The translations under genes and the position numbers were made by a program. From NCBI GenBank assembly GCA_013812515.1, contig JACCTI010000412.1:1-16021 (forward strand): a DNA stretch of 16,021 bases, written 5' to 3'. The notes beneath the pieces were generated by a model. That model did not search any database. It was not told where the DNA came from and saw nothing but the letters and a program-made list of their open reading frames with translations. Shown one piece after another: positions 1-7,362 of the stretch. Origin of the DNA: Chthoniobacterales bacterium. Its GTDB lineage: Bacteria; Verrucomicrobiota; Verrucomicrobiia; Chthoniobacterales; UBA10450. The stretch's first letter is position 1. The number at the start of each line of letters is the position of its first letter.

Positions 1-1325
1 TTCAAGACAACGAAATCGGCCAGTTTCCCCGGCGCAATCGCGCCGAGCTGCGAACCGGTGGTTCCGCCGAACACCTGGGCCGCATTCACCGTGCTGCAAG
101 CGAGGATCTGCATGGGTGTGAGACCCGCTTCATGCATCAACTGAAACTCGCGAAAGATCGCCGGACCGTGAATCGTGCCGATGTTTCCCGCATCCGTGCC
201 GGTCGCAATCGTTACGCCGGCATCATGCAGCGTTTTCAGATTCTTTAACGCAATCTCGTACGTCTGCTGAATCCGGTCGAGGACCGCCTGGGGATTTTCG
301 AGCGCGCTCTTCACGCGCTCTGGAACGTTGTCCGATGGCAGCTTCGTCACGTCCAGCGACGCGATCACTTCCGGATCGCCCCACGCTTTTTCTTCCGCCG
401 TGAGCTCGAGCTTGTTCGCGAAGGTGCGGCCGTAACGCTCAAAGACGACGAGCGTAGGCGTCAGAATCGTCTTGCGCTCGTTCAGCAGCCTAACGAACGA
501 TTCGTCGACTAGCTTGTCGGTCACGCTATGCACGAGGAGATCGGCGCCTTCTTCGACGGAAGCACGCGCAGTCTCCAGCTCCGTGGCGTGCACCGCGACG
601 CGCAACTTGAGGCGATGGCTCTCCGCAATGACCGCATGCACGATCGGACGAAATTTATCGAGCGGATTCTCAGGCGTTACGACGTACCAGATCTTGATGA
701 AGTCCGGGCTTTGCTTCGCCAGCTTTTGCACGAGCTGCACGCCTTGTTCTGGCGTGTCGATCTTCACAATCGGCGCATCGCCGTTCAGCTCGAGCTGCGG
801 ACGCGACACGCTCGAAATCAACGGCCCGGCCACGGCGATGCGCGGCGCTTTCTCGATCGAGTTGGCCAGCTTTCGCAGGCGGAAATTTGTCGTCGGCCCG
901 CCGACATCCACGACCGAGGTGATGCCGCACTGGATGTAACGTTCGAACGTGTCGCGCAGGTGATCGTTGATCCAGGCGATCTCGTCTTTGTAGGAACGAA
1001 TGCTGTTGAGATCGACCACATCAGGTCGCGTGTAGAGATCGCCAGACTGGAAGAAGTGCACATGCGTGTCGATGTAGCCCGGCAGGATGAACTTGCCTTG
1101 CGCATCAATCACGTTCTCGCCTTTCCGCGGCTTCGAGGGATCACCTTCCGCGACGGAGGTGATGTGATCGCCGTCGATCGCAATCACCGCGTTCGGCGTC
1201 ACCTTGCCGCTGCCTGGATCGATTGCCGTGCCGTTGACGAGAAATGTCGTGGCGGAGCTTGCTGCTTCCGCCGAGAAGCAGCCAAAGAACGCTGGAAGTG
1301 CCAGTGCGAGATGAAGCGATTTCAC
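1..1325 (-). CDS. Secreted metal-dependent amidohydrolase (imidazolonepropionase-like), 3' end outside window
   Basis: This is an amidohydrolase-superfamily enzyme, probably hydrolysing an amide, peptide-like or cyclic substrate outside the cytoplasm. The substrate cannot be read from the sequence. The frame is open from a GTG at 1325 to the left edge (441 codons seen). The first 22 residues look like a signal peptide (MKSLHLALALPAFFGCFSAEA). Metal-site motifs occur in family order: THVH (His88 and His90), a lysine in DFIKIW that fits the bridging carboxylated Lys, a His in VAVHATE, a His in LLVHSV, and an Asp in ATGTDAG. The last visible residues, GAIAPGKLADFVVL, are the usual amidohydrolase C-terminal strand, so only a few dozen residues should be missing. 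A GAGGGG lies 12 bases before the GTG, and no ATG lies between it and the upstream in-frame TGA at 1413-1415. The 276-base gap to the dioxygenase gene holds no gene or clear terminator. Confidence 0.9.
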   Translation of the reverse strand, partial: MKSLHLALALPAFFGCFSAEAASSATTFLVNGTAIDPGSGKVTPNAVIAIDGDHITSVAEGDPSKPRKGENVIDAQGKFILPGYIDTHVHFFQSGDLYTRPDVVDLNSIRSYKDEIAWINDHLRDTFERYIQCGITSVVDVGGPTTNFRLRKLANSIEKAPRIAVAGPLISSVSRPQLELNGDAPIVKIDTPEQGVQLVQKLAKQSPDFIKIWYVVTPENPLDKFRPIVHAVIAESHRLKLRVAVHATELETARASVEEGADLLVHSVTDKLVDESFVRLLNERKTILTPTLVVFERYGRTFANKLELTAEEKAWGDPEVIASLDVTKLPSDNVPERVKSALENPQAVLDRIQQTYEIALKNLKTLHDAGVTIATGTDAGNIGTIHGPAIFREFQLMHEAGLTPMQILACSTVNAAQVFGGTTGSQLGAIAPGKLADFVVL

Positions 1326-1601
1326 ACCGTCAGCTTGCCCCTCTTGGTTCGGATTGACAAAAGCAAACCGACCCTTCACCGCCGCGCGCGTGCCGGTTAA
1401 ACAAATCGTCGATCAGTCGCGAGTCCGTTGCGAGCTCAGATCATTCCGCTGAGACAGGGGACGCTACAACGCACTCAGCCAGAATTATGTCTAGCACATG
1501 CTCTCGAGGATATTGCTCCGCCAGGCGGGGGGAAGAGCTGAGCACGGAGTTGCTGATCAACGTGTTGCACTGCACCAGCCTGGACTCGCTCCCTCCATTC
1601 G

Positions 1602-2690
1602 TTAGGCTTCTGCCCAACTGAAACGCAGAGCCTTGTGCAGACGGTCTGGCAAAGCCGGGAGATTCCGGCGCTCAATGAGAAAGGTGATCACGCCGGCCAG
1701 TTCCTTGAACACGTAGTTCTTGTTCACCGCGCCTTGGAGATATTGCTCGCCACTGCTTCCGCCCGTGCCGACACGGGTGCCGATCATGCGCCGAACCATT
1801 TGCAGATGCCGATAGCGAAACGTGGCTAGTTGTTCGTCGATTTCGATCAGCGCATTCAGCAATGCGAACGGCAGGCGGAAAAGCGGCTCGTCCCGGTAGA
1901 GCATGATGAAGAGCGCGGAGCGCAGGGCCGCCGCGGAGAAGTCGCCCCAGCCTTGGCCGAAAAAGATGTCGTCGAACTTCCCGAGCAGATCCGCCCGGTC
2001 GTCACGTTCGGAAAGGCTGCCCGCGAAAAGCTCGCGATAACGGCTCCAGAATGCGGGACGTTCCGCCGCGCCGGCGCCGTTCTGCGCTTCCTCCCATTCG
2101 CTCCAGAACGATTGATCGAAGAACGGCGCGCGCGCCAGCCAGCGTTCCACCATTTGCAGAAGCGACGGCGCCTTCTCAAATTCGCTGACCTGCTCGAAGT
2201 CACTTTTGTTAAATCCGCCGAGCTCCGTGTGCTTGTAGTACTCAGGACGAAAACGGTTCTCCATGCGCAGACCCAGCGCGGCTTCGATCTGACGGAATTG
2301 TTTGCTCTGGAATCCCGACGCGCCGTGCAGCAATTCGCGAAACTCCAGGAAGTCGAGCGGCGTCATCGTTTCGAGCACATCCACCTGATGATTGAGCAGC
2401 TTCCAAATTTCGACGATGCGCTTGAGCCGATGGACCACGACGTTCATATCGGGGCCGTCATCGTCTGCGGCGGGTTTGCTCAGGACTTCGCCACAGGCTT
2501 CGAGCTCGTGGCGGATTTGTTTGAACCAGAGCTCGTAGGCCTGGTGCACGATGATGAAGAGCATCTCGTCGTGCGCGATGAGCTTGCCTTCGCGCAGGCT
2601 GAGCGGCTTCTGGAGTTCGAGCAGCCGGTCGATCCCGAGGTAGTCGCCGTAATACTGCGGCTCGCGCTCCTGATTGAACGGGCATTCCAT
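1602..2690 (-). CDS. kynA: Tryptophan 2,3-dioxygenase
   Basis: This is the heme enzyme that opens the indole ring of L-tryptophan to N-formylkynurenine, the first step of the kynurenine pathway, in the cytoplasm. The 362-residue product starts MECPFNQEREPQYYGDYLG. It carries family landmarks: the YGDYLGIDRLLELQKPLS start, HDEMLFIIVHQAYELWFKQI with the expected distal His, the Arg-rich LHGASGFQSKQFR segment, and near the end RYRHLQMVRRMIG with the proximal heme His, then GTGGSSGEQYL. The open frame continues upstream to 2972, but that part is the tail of a decayed methyltransferase plus a hairpin repeat, so ATG 2690 is the likely start, with a weak GAGAG 8 bases before it. No kynurenine-pathway partner gene is visible. 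The TAA stop lies inside a copy of the 9-mer GCCTAACGA. Confidence 0.93.
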   Translation of the reverse strand: MECPFNQEREPQYYGDYLGIDRLLELQKPLSLREGKLIAHDEMLFIIVHQAYELWFKQIRHELEACGEVLSKPAADDDGPDMNVVVHRLKRIVEIWKLLNHQVDVLETMTPLDFLEFRELLHGASGFQSKQFRQIEAALGLRMENRFRPEYYKHTELGGFNKSDFEQVSEFEKAPSLLQMVERWLARAPFFDQSFWSEWEEAQNGAGAAERPAFWSRYRELFAGSLSERDDRADLLGKFDDIFFGQGWGDFSAAALRSALFIMLYRDEPLFRLPFALLNALIEIDEQLATFRYRHLQMVRRMIGTRVGTGGSSGEQYLQGAVNKNYVFKELAGVITFLIERRNLPALPDRLHKALRFSWAEA

Positions 2691-2702
2691 GGGCCAGACT
2701 CT

Positions 2703-2743
2703 CGCGCAGCGCGAAGCTGCGCGCCAATGCGGAGCAGCTCCGC
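2703..2743. repeat. Double GC-rich hairpin (REP-like) in the 5' region of the dioxygenase gene
   Basis: Two adjacent inverted repeats are seen. The first has 8-base arms (CGCGCAGC and GCTGCGCG, loop GCGAA, 2703-2723). The second has 6-base arms (GCGGAG and CTCCGC, loop CAG, 2729-2743). They lie between the reconstructed end of the methyltransferase remnant and the dioxygenase ATG, and have no stop in the dioxygenase frame, which creates a false long reading frame. On the transcribed strand they sit 13-55 bases ahead of the ATG. A dispersed palindromic repeat is the likely nature; attenuation or mRNA stabilisation is possible. No second copy is in this window. Confidence 0.55.
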
Positions 2744-2757
2744 CGTATACTGGCCGA

Positions 2758-3316
2758 TCAATACAGAAATGGCAGAGCCGTTTAGTGCGCGCCATGTAGC
2801 TTGTGTAACGCTCACCGAGCGCGCGGAGCAACGCCTGCTCCTCGACGTTCATCCGGTGGAGCAATGCGACGGTGATCGGGACCATGATGAGAAAGATCGA
2901 AAGCAAATTGTGCAGCGATAATGCGAGACCGAGAAAGGCCAGCAGCACGCCGGTGTAGGAAGGATGCCGCACTTACTGTTACGGCCCGCTTCCACGACCT
3001 CGTGGTCCTTCTCGATCGTAACGTCGACGGTGAAAAAGCGACCGAGCACGACGATCGCCCACCAGCGAAGCGCCAGCCCGGGAACGAAGAAGAGGAGCGC
3101 TGATACATCGAGCAGCCGGCGTTCTCGAAGCAGCGCGAAGCTTCCATACTCCGCGGCGTAAACGCCCGCTGCCACACTGAGCAAAATTACGAGCCACAAA
3201 AGGCGTAATGTGCTCCGATCCTGCGAAACACCGCTTGCGCTACGCGATCGCCGCGTTGCCGTCAGCAACAATTCCGAGACAAGGTAAATGAGACCAAGTC
3301 TGGACGACAGCGACAC
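2758..3316 (-). pseudogene. Isoprenylcysteine carboxyl methyltransferase-like membrane protein, frameshifted
   Basis: This is the remnant of a small membrane methyltransferase of the ICMT/PEMT type. The first part (GTG at 3316, after a TAG at 3326-3328) encodes hydrophobic helices and then ALRWWAIVVLGRFFTVDVTIEKDHEVVEAG. The second part, in another frame, begins VRHPSYTGVLLAFLGLALSLHN and continues to RMNVEEQALLRALGERYTSYMARTKRL, the family's conserved C-terminal half. The expected GPYRxVRHPSYTG junction is destroyed: one C is missing near 2984, and TAA codons stand at 2979-2981 and 2973-2975. A second missing base near 2774 hides the normal ending; restoring it gives RLxPFLY and a stop at 2758-2760. 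Restored length is about 185 residues, typical for the family. Two frameshifts plus two nonsense codons argue for real decay, although assembly error is not excluded. Confidence 0.8.
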
Positions 3317-3425
3317 GGCGCAACGCTAGCGCTTCGGGGCAACTGCCGTCACGCGCAATTCCACACATCGGCTTGCGCACGCGGAGCATTGGCGGGAGCG
3401 TGCAGACTCAAGCTGAAACTTGACT

Positions 3426-5543
3426 ATGCATTGGAAAAGTCTCGTCATCCTGATTGCACTCACTGCGTCTTCTTTCGGGCAAACCAGCCCATCGGCTGCA
3501 AACTCGAGCAGCGGCAAACGGCCGTTCACTTTCGAAGACATGATGGCGTTGAAAAGGCTCGCCGAACCGGTGCCCTCGCCGGATGGAAAGTGGGTCGTGT
3601 TCGGGGCGCAGGATGTTGATCTGGAGGCAAACACGAAGAAGTCGCATTTGTGGATCGTGCCTGCGGCCGGCGGTGAAGCGCGGCGCTTGAACCCCACGGA
3701 AAACGAGGAGGAGCGTCCCAAGTTTTCACCGGATGGGACGAAGCTGATCTTCACTTCCAAAGCGACGGACCCAACGCAGATCTGGATGTGCGGGTTTGAC
3801 CCTGCGGAAGGAAAACTGAGCGGCGACTCGCATCAGGTCACGAGCCTCTCGAGCGGCGCGGACGGCGGCATCTGGTCGCCGGACGGAAAGAATATCGTCT
3901 TCGTCTCCGCGGTTTATCCGGAGTGCAAAGACGAAGCCTGCAACAAGCAGCGCGATGAGGAGCTCGCGAAGAGCAAGGTGAAGGCAAAGATTTTCACCAA
4001 GCTGCTTTATCGGCACTGGGTCTCCTTCACGGAATTCAAGCGCAGTCATTTGTTCGTAGTCAGCGCGGAGGCTGATGCCTCGCAGCCAAATCCGCCAGTC
4101 CGGCTCGGACCCCGCGATCTCACGCCGGGCGACCACGATGTGCCGCCGTTTAATCTAGGCGGCCAGGACATGTATGCGATCTCGCCGGACGGCCAGGAGG
4201 TCGCCTATACAAGCAACGTTGATCAAGTCGAGGCGACGAGCACGAACAACGAGATCTTCCTCGTGCCGATCACCGGTGGAACTCCGAAGAAGATCTCGAC
4301 GAGTCCGGGCAATGACAACACGCCGGTATATTCGCCGGATGGGCGGCACATTGCCTGGAAGTCAATGGCGCGAGCGGGTTTCGAGGCCGACAAGCAGTCG
4401 CTGATCATCTATCAGAGGCAGCTCGAGCAGACGCAAAACGCGACCGCGGATTGGGACCGCTCCGTGGGCGACCTCGCCTGGACGCCCGATGCGAAAGCGC
4501 TCTACTTCACCGCGGAAGACCACGGGGAAGCACCGATCTGGTCGTTAGCTCTCGATGGAAAAAGCCCGACCGAGGTGGCGCGCCTGCATGCGGGCGATCT
4601 TACTTTCTCGAAGGACGGGCGCTCACTTTTTTTCAGTCGGGTCTCCGTAACCGCGCCGGCGGAGATCGCGCGGGTGGAAGTGTCGGAGTCGCGCGCGGCA
4701 GATGCGCCGGAAGTGACCTATGTAACTCATGTAAACGACGCCCTCCTGTCACAGATTGCGATGCAGCCGCTGGAGCCGTTCACGTTCAAAGGCGCCGCTA
4801 ACGCCGATGTGCAGGGCTTCATGGTGAAGCCACCGGGATTTGACCCTTCGAAAAAGTATCCGCTGAAGTTCTTGATCCACGGCGGCCCGCAGGGGGCTTG
4901 GGGAAATAGCTGGTCATATCGCTGGAACCCGGAGCTCTTCGCAGCCAGCGGCAATTACGTCGTGGTCATGATCAACTTCCATGGCTCCACCGGCTACGGC
5001 CAGGCATTCACCGATTCGATTAGTGGCGATTGGGGCGGGAAGCCTTACGAAGATTTGATGAAGGGGCTCGATTACGTGGAAAAAAGCTATTCGTTCATCG
5101 ACAAGACACGCGAGGCGGCGCTCGGCGCAAGCTACGGCGGTTACATGGCTAACTGGATTCTCGGCCACACCGATCGCTTCAAATGCATCGTGTCGCACGA
5201 CGGCGTCTTCAACACTGAGTCAGCCTACGGAACGACCGAGGAGCTTTGGTTCAACGAGTGGGAGTTTAAAGGCCTGCCGTGGAAAAACCGTGAGCTCTAC
5301 CGCAAGTTCTCGCCGCATCTTTTCGCGGAGAAATTCAAGACGCCCACGCTGGTCGTGCACGGCCAGCTCGATTACCGGCTCGACGTTGCGGAAGGCTTTC
5401 AGCTCTTCACCACCCTGCAGCGCCTGAACGTGCCGTCCGAGATGCTCTACTTCCCGGATGAGGGGCATTGGGTGCTGAAACCACAGAACGCGCGGCTCTG
5501 GTATAGGACCGTGAACGACTGGGTCGACCAGTGGACTGAGTAA
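3426..5543 (+). CDS. Secreted S9 family (prolyl oligopeptidase / acylaminoacyl-peptidase-like) peptidase
   Basis: This is a serine peptidase that cleaves short peptides, probably in the periplasm. The 705-residue product begins with a signal peptide (MHWKSLVILIALTASSFGQ). The N-terminal two thirds is a beta-propeller of WD40-like/TolB repeats, seen as repeated SPDGxxxxF/Y blocks (SPDGKWVVF, SPDGTKLIF, SPDGKNIVF, SPDGQEVAY, SPDGRHIAW). The C-terminal third is an alpha/beta hydrolase domain with an oxyanion-side HGGPQGAWG segment and a complete catalytic triad: Ser569 in GASYGGY, Asp649 in HGQLDYRL, His681 in DEGHWVL. A TTG six bases earlier (3420) is in frame, but ATG 3426 gives the better signal peptide. 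No strong Shine-Dalgarno is seen. It is transcribed divergently from the methyltransferase remnant. The length fits dipeptidyl-peptidase-5-like S9 enzymes. Exact specificity is unknown. Confidence 0.93.
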   Translation: MHWKSLVILIALTASSFGQTSPSAANSSSGKRPFTFEDMMALKRLAEPVPSPDGKWVVFGAQDVDLEANTKKSHLWIVPAAGGEARRLNPTENEEERPKFSPDGTKLIFTSKATDPTQIWMCGFDPAEGKLSGDSHQVTSLSSGADGGIWSPDGKNIVFVSAVYPECKDEACNKQRDEELAKSKVKAKIFTKLLYRHWVSFTEFKRSHLFVVSAEADASQPNPPVRLGPRDLTPGDHDVPPFNLGGQDMYAISPDGQEVAYTSNVDQVEATSTNNEIFLVPITGGTPKKISTSPGNDNTPVYSPDGRHIAWKSMARAGFEADKQSLIIYQRQLEQTQNATADWDRSVGDLAWTPDAKALYFTAEDHGEAPIWSLALDGKSPTEVARLHAGDLTFSKDGRSLFFSRVSVTAPAEIARVEVSESRAADAPEVTYVTHVNDALLSQIAMQPLEPFTFKGAANADVQGFMVKPPGFDPSKKYPLKFLIHGGPQGAWGNSWSYRWNPELFAASGNYVVVMINFHGSTGYGQAFTDSISGDWGGKPYEDLMKGLDYVEKSYSFIDKTREAALGASYGGYMANWILGHTDRFKCIVSHDGVFNTESAYGTTEELWFNEWEFKGLPWKNRELYRKFSPHLFAEKFKTPTLVVHGQLDYRLDVAEGFQLFTTLQRLNVPSEMLYFPDEGHWVLKPQNARLWYRTVNDWVDQWTE

Positions 5544-5556
5544 AACTGCTTGCCCC

Positions 5557-5584
5557 GTCTCGAATGAGACATTAAAGTGTCTCA
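5557..5584. promoter_or_regulatory. Operator-like inverted repeats at the start of the toxin-antitoxin pair
   Basis: Three GTCTC/GAGAC half-sites alternate in orientation: GTCTC 5557-5561, GAGAC 5566-5570, GTCTC 5579-5583. The last two form a perfect 7-base inverted repeat (TGAGACA, 6-base loop, TGTCTCA; 5565-5571 and 5578-5584) that ends one base before the antitoxin ATG. The gap after the peptidase stop is only 42 bases. A weak sigma70-like pair, TTGCCC at 5550 and TAAAGT at 5573, would place the repeat over the promoter. Autoregulation by the Xre-type antitoxin is typical of such pairs; that this is the operator is inference. Confidence 0.55.
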
Positions 5585-5585
5585 A

Positions 5586-6038
5586 ATGAAAACCGCGATG
5601 CTGAAGGTCCCAACCAAGAGAAAACCGGCATCGAAGCCGGTGAAAGCCACCGGGAAAAACAGCGCACGCACGCCGCACCAGCTGGTAATGGTGGTGCAGG
5701 ACGGCCTCAAGTTTCATGAATTGGAAGCGCTCCGCGCGGAAATTGGATTGCCGCTCGAGCAACTCGGCGAAAAACTCGGCATTGCCAGAGCCACGCTGCA
5801 TCGCCGGAAAGCCGCCGGGCGTCTCGCCCCAGATGAGTCCGACAAGGTGATTCGTTTCGCGCGCCTGCTGCGTACGGCCGAGCAGGTGTTTGGTGGACTC
5901 GAGCGCGCGCGGCAGTGGCTGTCGTTTCCGCAATACGGACTCGGTGGAGCCGTTCCGTTGGATTATGCGCGGACGGAAGTGGGCGCGCGCGAAGTCGAAA
6001 CCCTGCTGGGGCGCGTGGAATACGGCGTTTATTCCTGA
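5586..6038 (+). CDS. Xre/MbcA/ParS-type antitoxin of a RES toxin-antitoxin pair
   Basis: This is the 150-residue antitoxin that would neutralise the RES toxin encoded next to it and repress its own promoter. After a basic, Lys-rich N-terminal 30 residues comes an Xre-like helix-turn-helix region (GLPLEQLGEKLGIARATLHR). The C-terminal MbcA/ParS/Xre toxin-binding domain (DUF2384) follows, recognised by RLLRTAEQVFGGLERARQWL, a GAVPLDYARTEVGAREVETLLGR-type segment and a terminal GRVEYGVYS. In the family, the C-terminal end plugs the toxin's active site. The stop and the toxin start overlap as TGATG. A GTG nine bases earlier (5577) is also possible but lies in the operator-like repeat. The family assignment is firm; the start is less so. 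Confidence 0.9.
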   Translation: MKTAMLKVPTKRKPASKPVKATGKNSARTPHQLVMVVQDGLKFHELEALRAEIGLPLEQLGEKLGIARATLHRRKAAGRLAPDESDKVIRFARLLRTAEQVFGGLERARQWLSFPQYGLGGAVPLDYARTEVGAREVETLLGRVEYGVYS

Positions 6039-6502
6039 TGCCTTCCGGTTGGCGGATCGAACGCGCTCATCGCGCGGCGACCGCATTCTCCGGCGAAGGT
6101 GCACGGCTTTACGGCGGGAGATGGAACTCGCCCGGTCTCCGCGTCGTTTACCTGAGCGAACATCAATCGCTCGCCGCGCTGGAAGTCTTCATTCACACGC
6201 AGCCGCTTCCATCCCGGGACGAATACATCGTGATCGGCGCGCAGTGGGACGACGCCCTCATGGAGAAAGTTCAGACGAGCCGGCTACCGCGGAACTGGCG
6301 AGTTTCACCGCCGGGGCTGGATACGGCTGCACTCGGCGATCGCTGGGTGCGAGAAGCACGCTCGGCCGTGCTCGCGGTGCCAAGCGCCATCATCCCCACG
6401 GAAACGAATTTTCTCCTAAATCCCGCGCATCCTGATTTCCGCAGTATCCGCATCCACAAGCCGGCGCGGTTCCAATTCGACCCGCGGATGTTGCAACGAT
6501 AG
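6038..6502 (+). CDS. RES domain toxin (NAD+-depleting family)
   Basis: This 154-residue RES-domain protein is the toxin partner of the gene before it. Characterised members kill or arrest cells by breaking down NAD+. Hallmarks are visible in order: GARLYGGRWNSPG (Arg28), VVYLSE (Tyr38), SLAALEVFIH (Glu49), VPSAIIPTETNFLLNP (Ser116, Asn124) and HPDF. All conserved polar positions known to me are present, so the toxin looks active. ATG 6038 overlaps the antitoxin stop by one base, implying translational coupling. The frame is open further upstream to 5915, but that part is the antitoxin gene read in another frame. The gene converges on livF, with a palindromic repeat between them. Confidence 0.93.
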   Translation: MPSGWRIERAHRAATAFSGEGARLYGGRWNSPGLRVVYLSEHQSLAALEVFIHTQPLPSRDEYIVIGAQWDDALMEKVQTSRLPRNWRVSPPGLDTAALGDRWVREARSAVLAVPSAIIPTETNFLLNPAHPDFRSIRIHKPARFQFDPRMLQR

Positions 6503-6530
6503 CCTCACGCGCCGAGACGGGAGACGTTGG

Positions 6531-6580
6531 CCCGTGGCACGGGACCTCGCTAGCAACAGCCGGGGTCGACGCCCCCGGCT
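6531..6580. repeat. Two palindromes between convergent genes; possible bidirectional terminator or REP-like repeat
   Basis: The 103-base gap between the RES toxin and livF holds a 6-base-arm palindrome (CCCGTG G CACGGG, 6531-6543) and a perfect 8-base-arm one (AGCCGGGG, 7-base loop, CCCCGGCT; 6558-6565 and 6573-6580). Read in frame, the second gives SRGRRPRL, a peptide I associate with dispersed palindromic repeats in verrucomicrobial genomes (from memory, not checked). There is no T-run after either stem, so classical intrinsic termination is uncertain. Position between convergent genes fits transcript-end protection. Confidence 0.5.
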
Positions 6581-6605
6581 ACAATCGACTTCTTTCGGCA
6601 ATCGC

Positions 6606-7316
6606 TCAGCCGCCACCGAGATAGGCATCCTTCACGCGCTCATTGGCGCGCAAGGCGGGCGATTTGTCGTGGAGAATGATGTGCCCCGTCTCGAGGACAT
6701 AACCGTAATGGGAAACTTCGAGCGCGAGGTTCGCGTTCTGTTCCACGAGCAGAATAGTGATGCCTAACGACTGATTAATCTCGGTGATCTTCTGGAAGAT
6801 TGTTTTGACGAGAAGCGGCGCAATCCCGAGAGAGGGTTCATCGAGCATGAGACAGCGGGGCTTGCTCATGAGGGCGCGGCCAATCGCCAGCATCTGCTGC
6901 TCGCCTCCGGACAGCGTTCCGGCCACCTGCTTCGCGCGTTCCTTCAAACGCGGGAACATGTTGAAGACGAAATCGAAGTCCTGGCCCAGCTTTCCCCGGT
7001 CCTTCCGGAGATAAGCCCCCATGAGCAGGTTCTCGTGCACGGTGAGATTGGCGAAGATCATCCGGCCTTCCGGAACATGCGAAATCCCGCGGGCCACAAT
7101 TTTATGCGGCGCGCTGTTTGTGATGTCCTGATCTTCGTAACGGATCCAGCCGTTGTTAACTCGGAGTAAGCCGGAGATCGCGCGCAGGGTCGTCGATTTC
7201 CCTGCACCGTTCGCACCGATCAACGTCACGATCGACCCGGTCTCCACCTTTAGCGAGACGTCGTGCAGCGCATTGATGGAGCCGTAGGAAACGGCAACGT
7301 CGGTCAGCTCAAGCAT
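6606..7316 (-). CDS. livF: Branched-chain amino acid ABC transporter, ATP-binding protein LivF
   Basis: This is one of two ATPase subunits of the high-affinity Leu/Ile/Val importer, at the cytoplasmic face of the membrane. The 236-residue protein shows Walker A GANGAGKST (34-42), a Q-loop region ending in HVPEGRMIF (80-88), signature LSGGEQQ (135-141), Walker B LMLDEP (Asp159, Glu160) and the LivF-type LLVEQN in place of the usual H-loop His. VPEGRxIF and VEQN separate LivF from LivG. It is the last gene of the liv operon. A good Shine-Dalgarno (AAGGAAGG, 7324-7331) lies 7 bases before ATG 7316 and overlaps the arm of an inverted repeat enclosing the preceding four-helix gene. Confidence 0.96.
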   Translation of the reverse strand: MLELTDVAVSYGSINALHDVSLKVETGSIVTLIGANGAGKSTTLRAISGLLRVNNGWIRYEDQDITNSAPHKIVARGISHVPEGRMIFANLTVHENLLMGAYLRKDRGKLGQDFDFVFNMFPRLKERAKQVAGTLSGGEQQMLAIGRALMSKPRCLMLDEPSLGIAPLLVKTIFQKITEINQSLGITILLVEQNANLALEVSHYGYVLETGHIILHDKSPALRANERVKDAYLGGG

Positions 7317-7323
7317 CGGTCTG

Positions 7324-7331
7324 CCTTCCTT
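7324..7331 (-). promoter_or_regulatory. livF Shine-Dalgarno site overlapping an inverted-repeat arm
   Basis: On the minus strand AAGGAAGG precedes livF ATG by 7 bases, one of the clearest ribosome-binding sites in the window. Its first five bases belong to the arm at 7327-7362 that can pair with 7762-7796. Folding of that long stem would partly cover the site, so the fold could tune livF translation. The overlap is seen; the regulatory effect is inferred. Confidence 0.5.
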
Positions 7332-7362
7332 AAATCCTGCACCTTAACGTGCACTTGCTCCT
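7327..7362. repeat. Left arm of imperfect inverted repeat enclosing the four-helix-bundle gene
   Basis: The + strand here (TCCTTAAATCCTGC, then ACCTTAACGTGCACTTGC and TCCT) matches the reverse complement of 7762-7796 over about 33 positions, with two single-base indels and two mismatches. The longest uninterrupted match is TTAACGTGCACTTGC. The arm contains the last codons and TAA stop of the four-helix gene and touches the livF ribosome-binding site. In the operon mRNA the two arms would form a stem with the whole gene as its loop. Confidence 0.75.

Noticed and set aside
528..1400. 290-codon open frame on the + strand
   Set aside because: It is antisense to the amidohydrolase, whose minus-strand frame carries metal-site motifs. 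The + strand translation is Arg/Asp/His-rich with no recognisable domain.
1326..1601. Possible small gene or terminator in the dioxygenase-amidohydrolase gap
   Set aside because: The only frame (1475-1675, - strand) overlaps the dioxygenase end and looks random. CCGCCAGGCGG is too short, with no T-run, to call a terminator.
1830..2921. 363-codon open frame on the + strand
   Set aside because: It is antisense to tryptophan dioxygenase; a high-GC codon-position artefact with no family features.
5915..6037. N-terminal extension of the RES toxin frame
   Set aside because: The segment overlaps the antitoxin's toxin-binding domain in another frame and lacks RES homology; ATG 6038 in the TGATG overlap is the natural start.
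5220..6104. 294-codon open frame on the - strand
   Set aside because: It lies opposite both the S9 peptidase end and the antitoxin, which are clear family members in the + direction.
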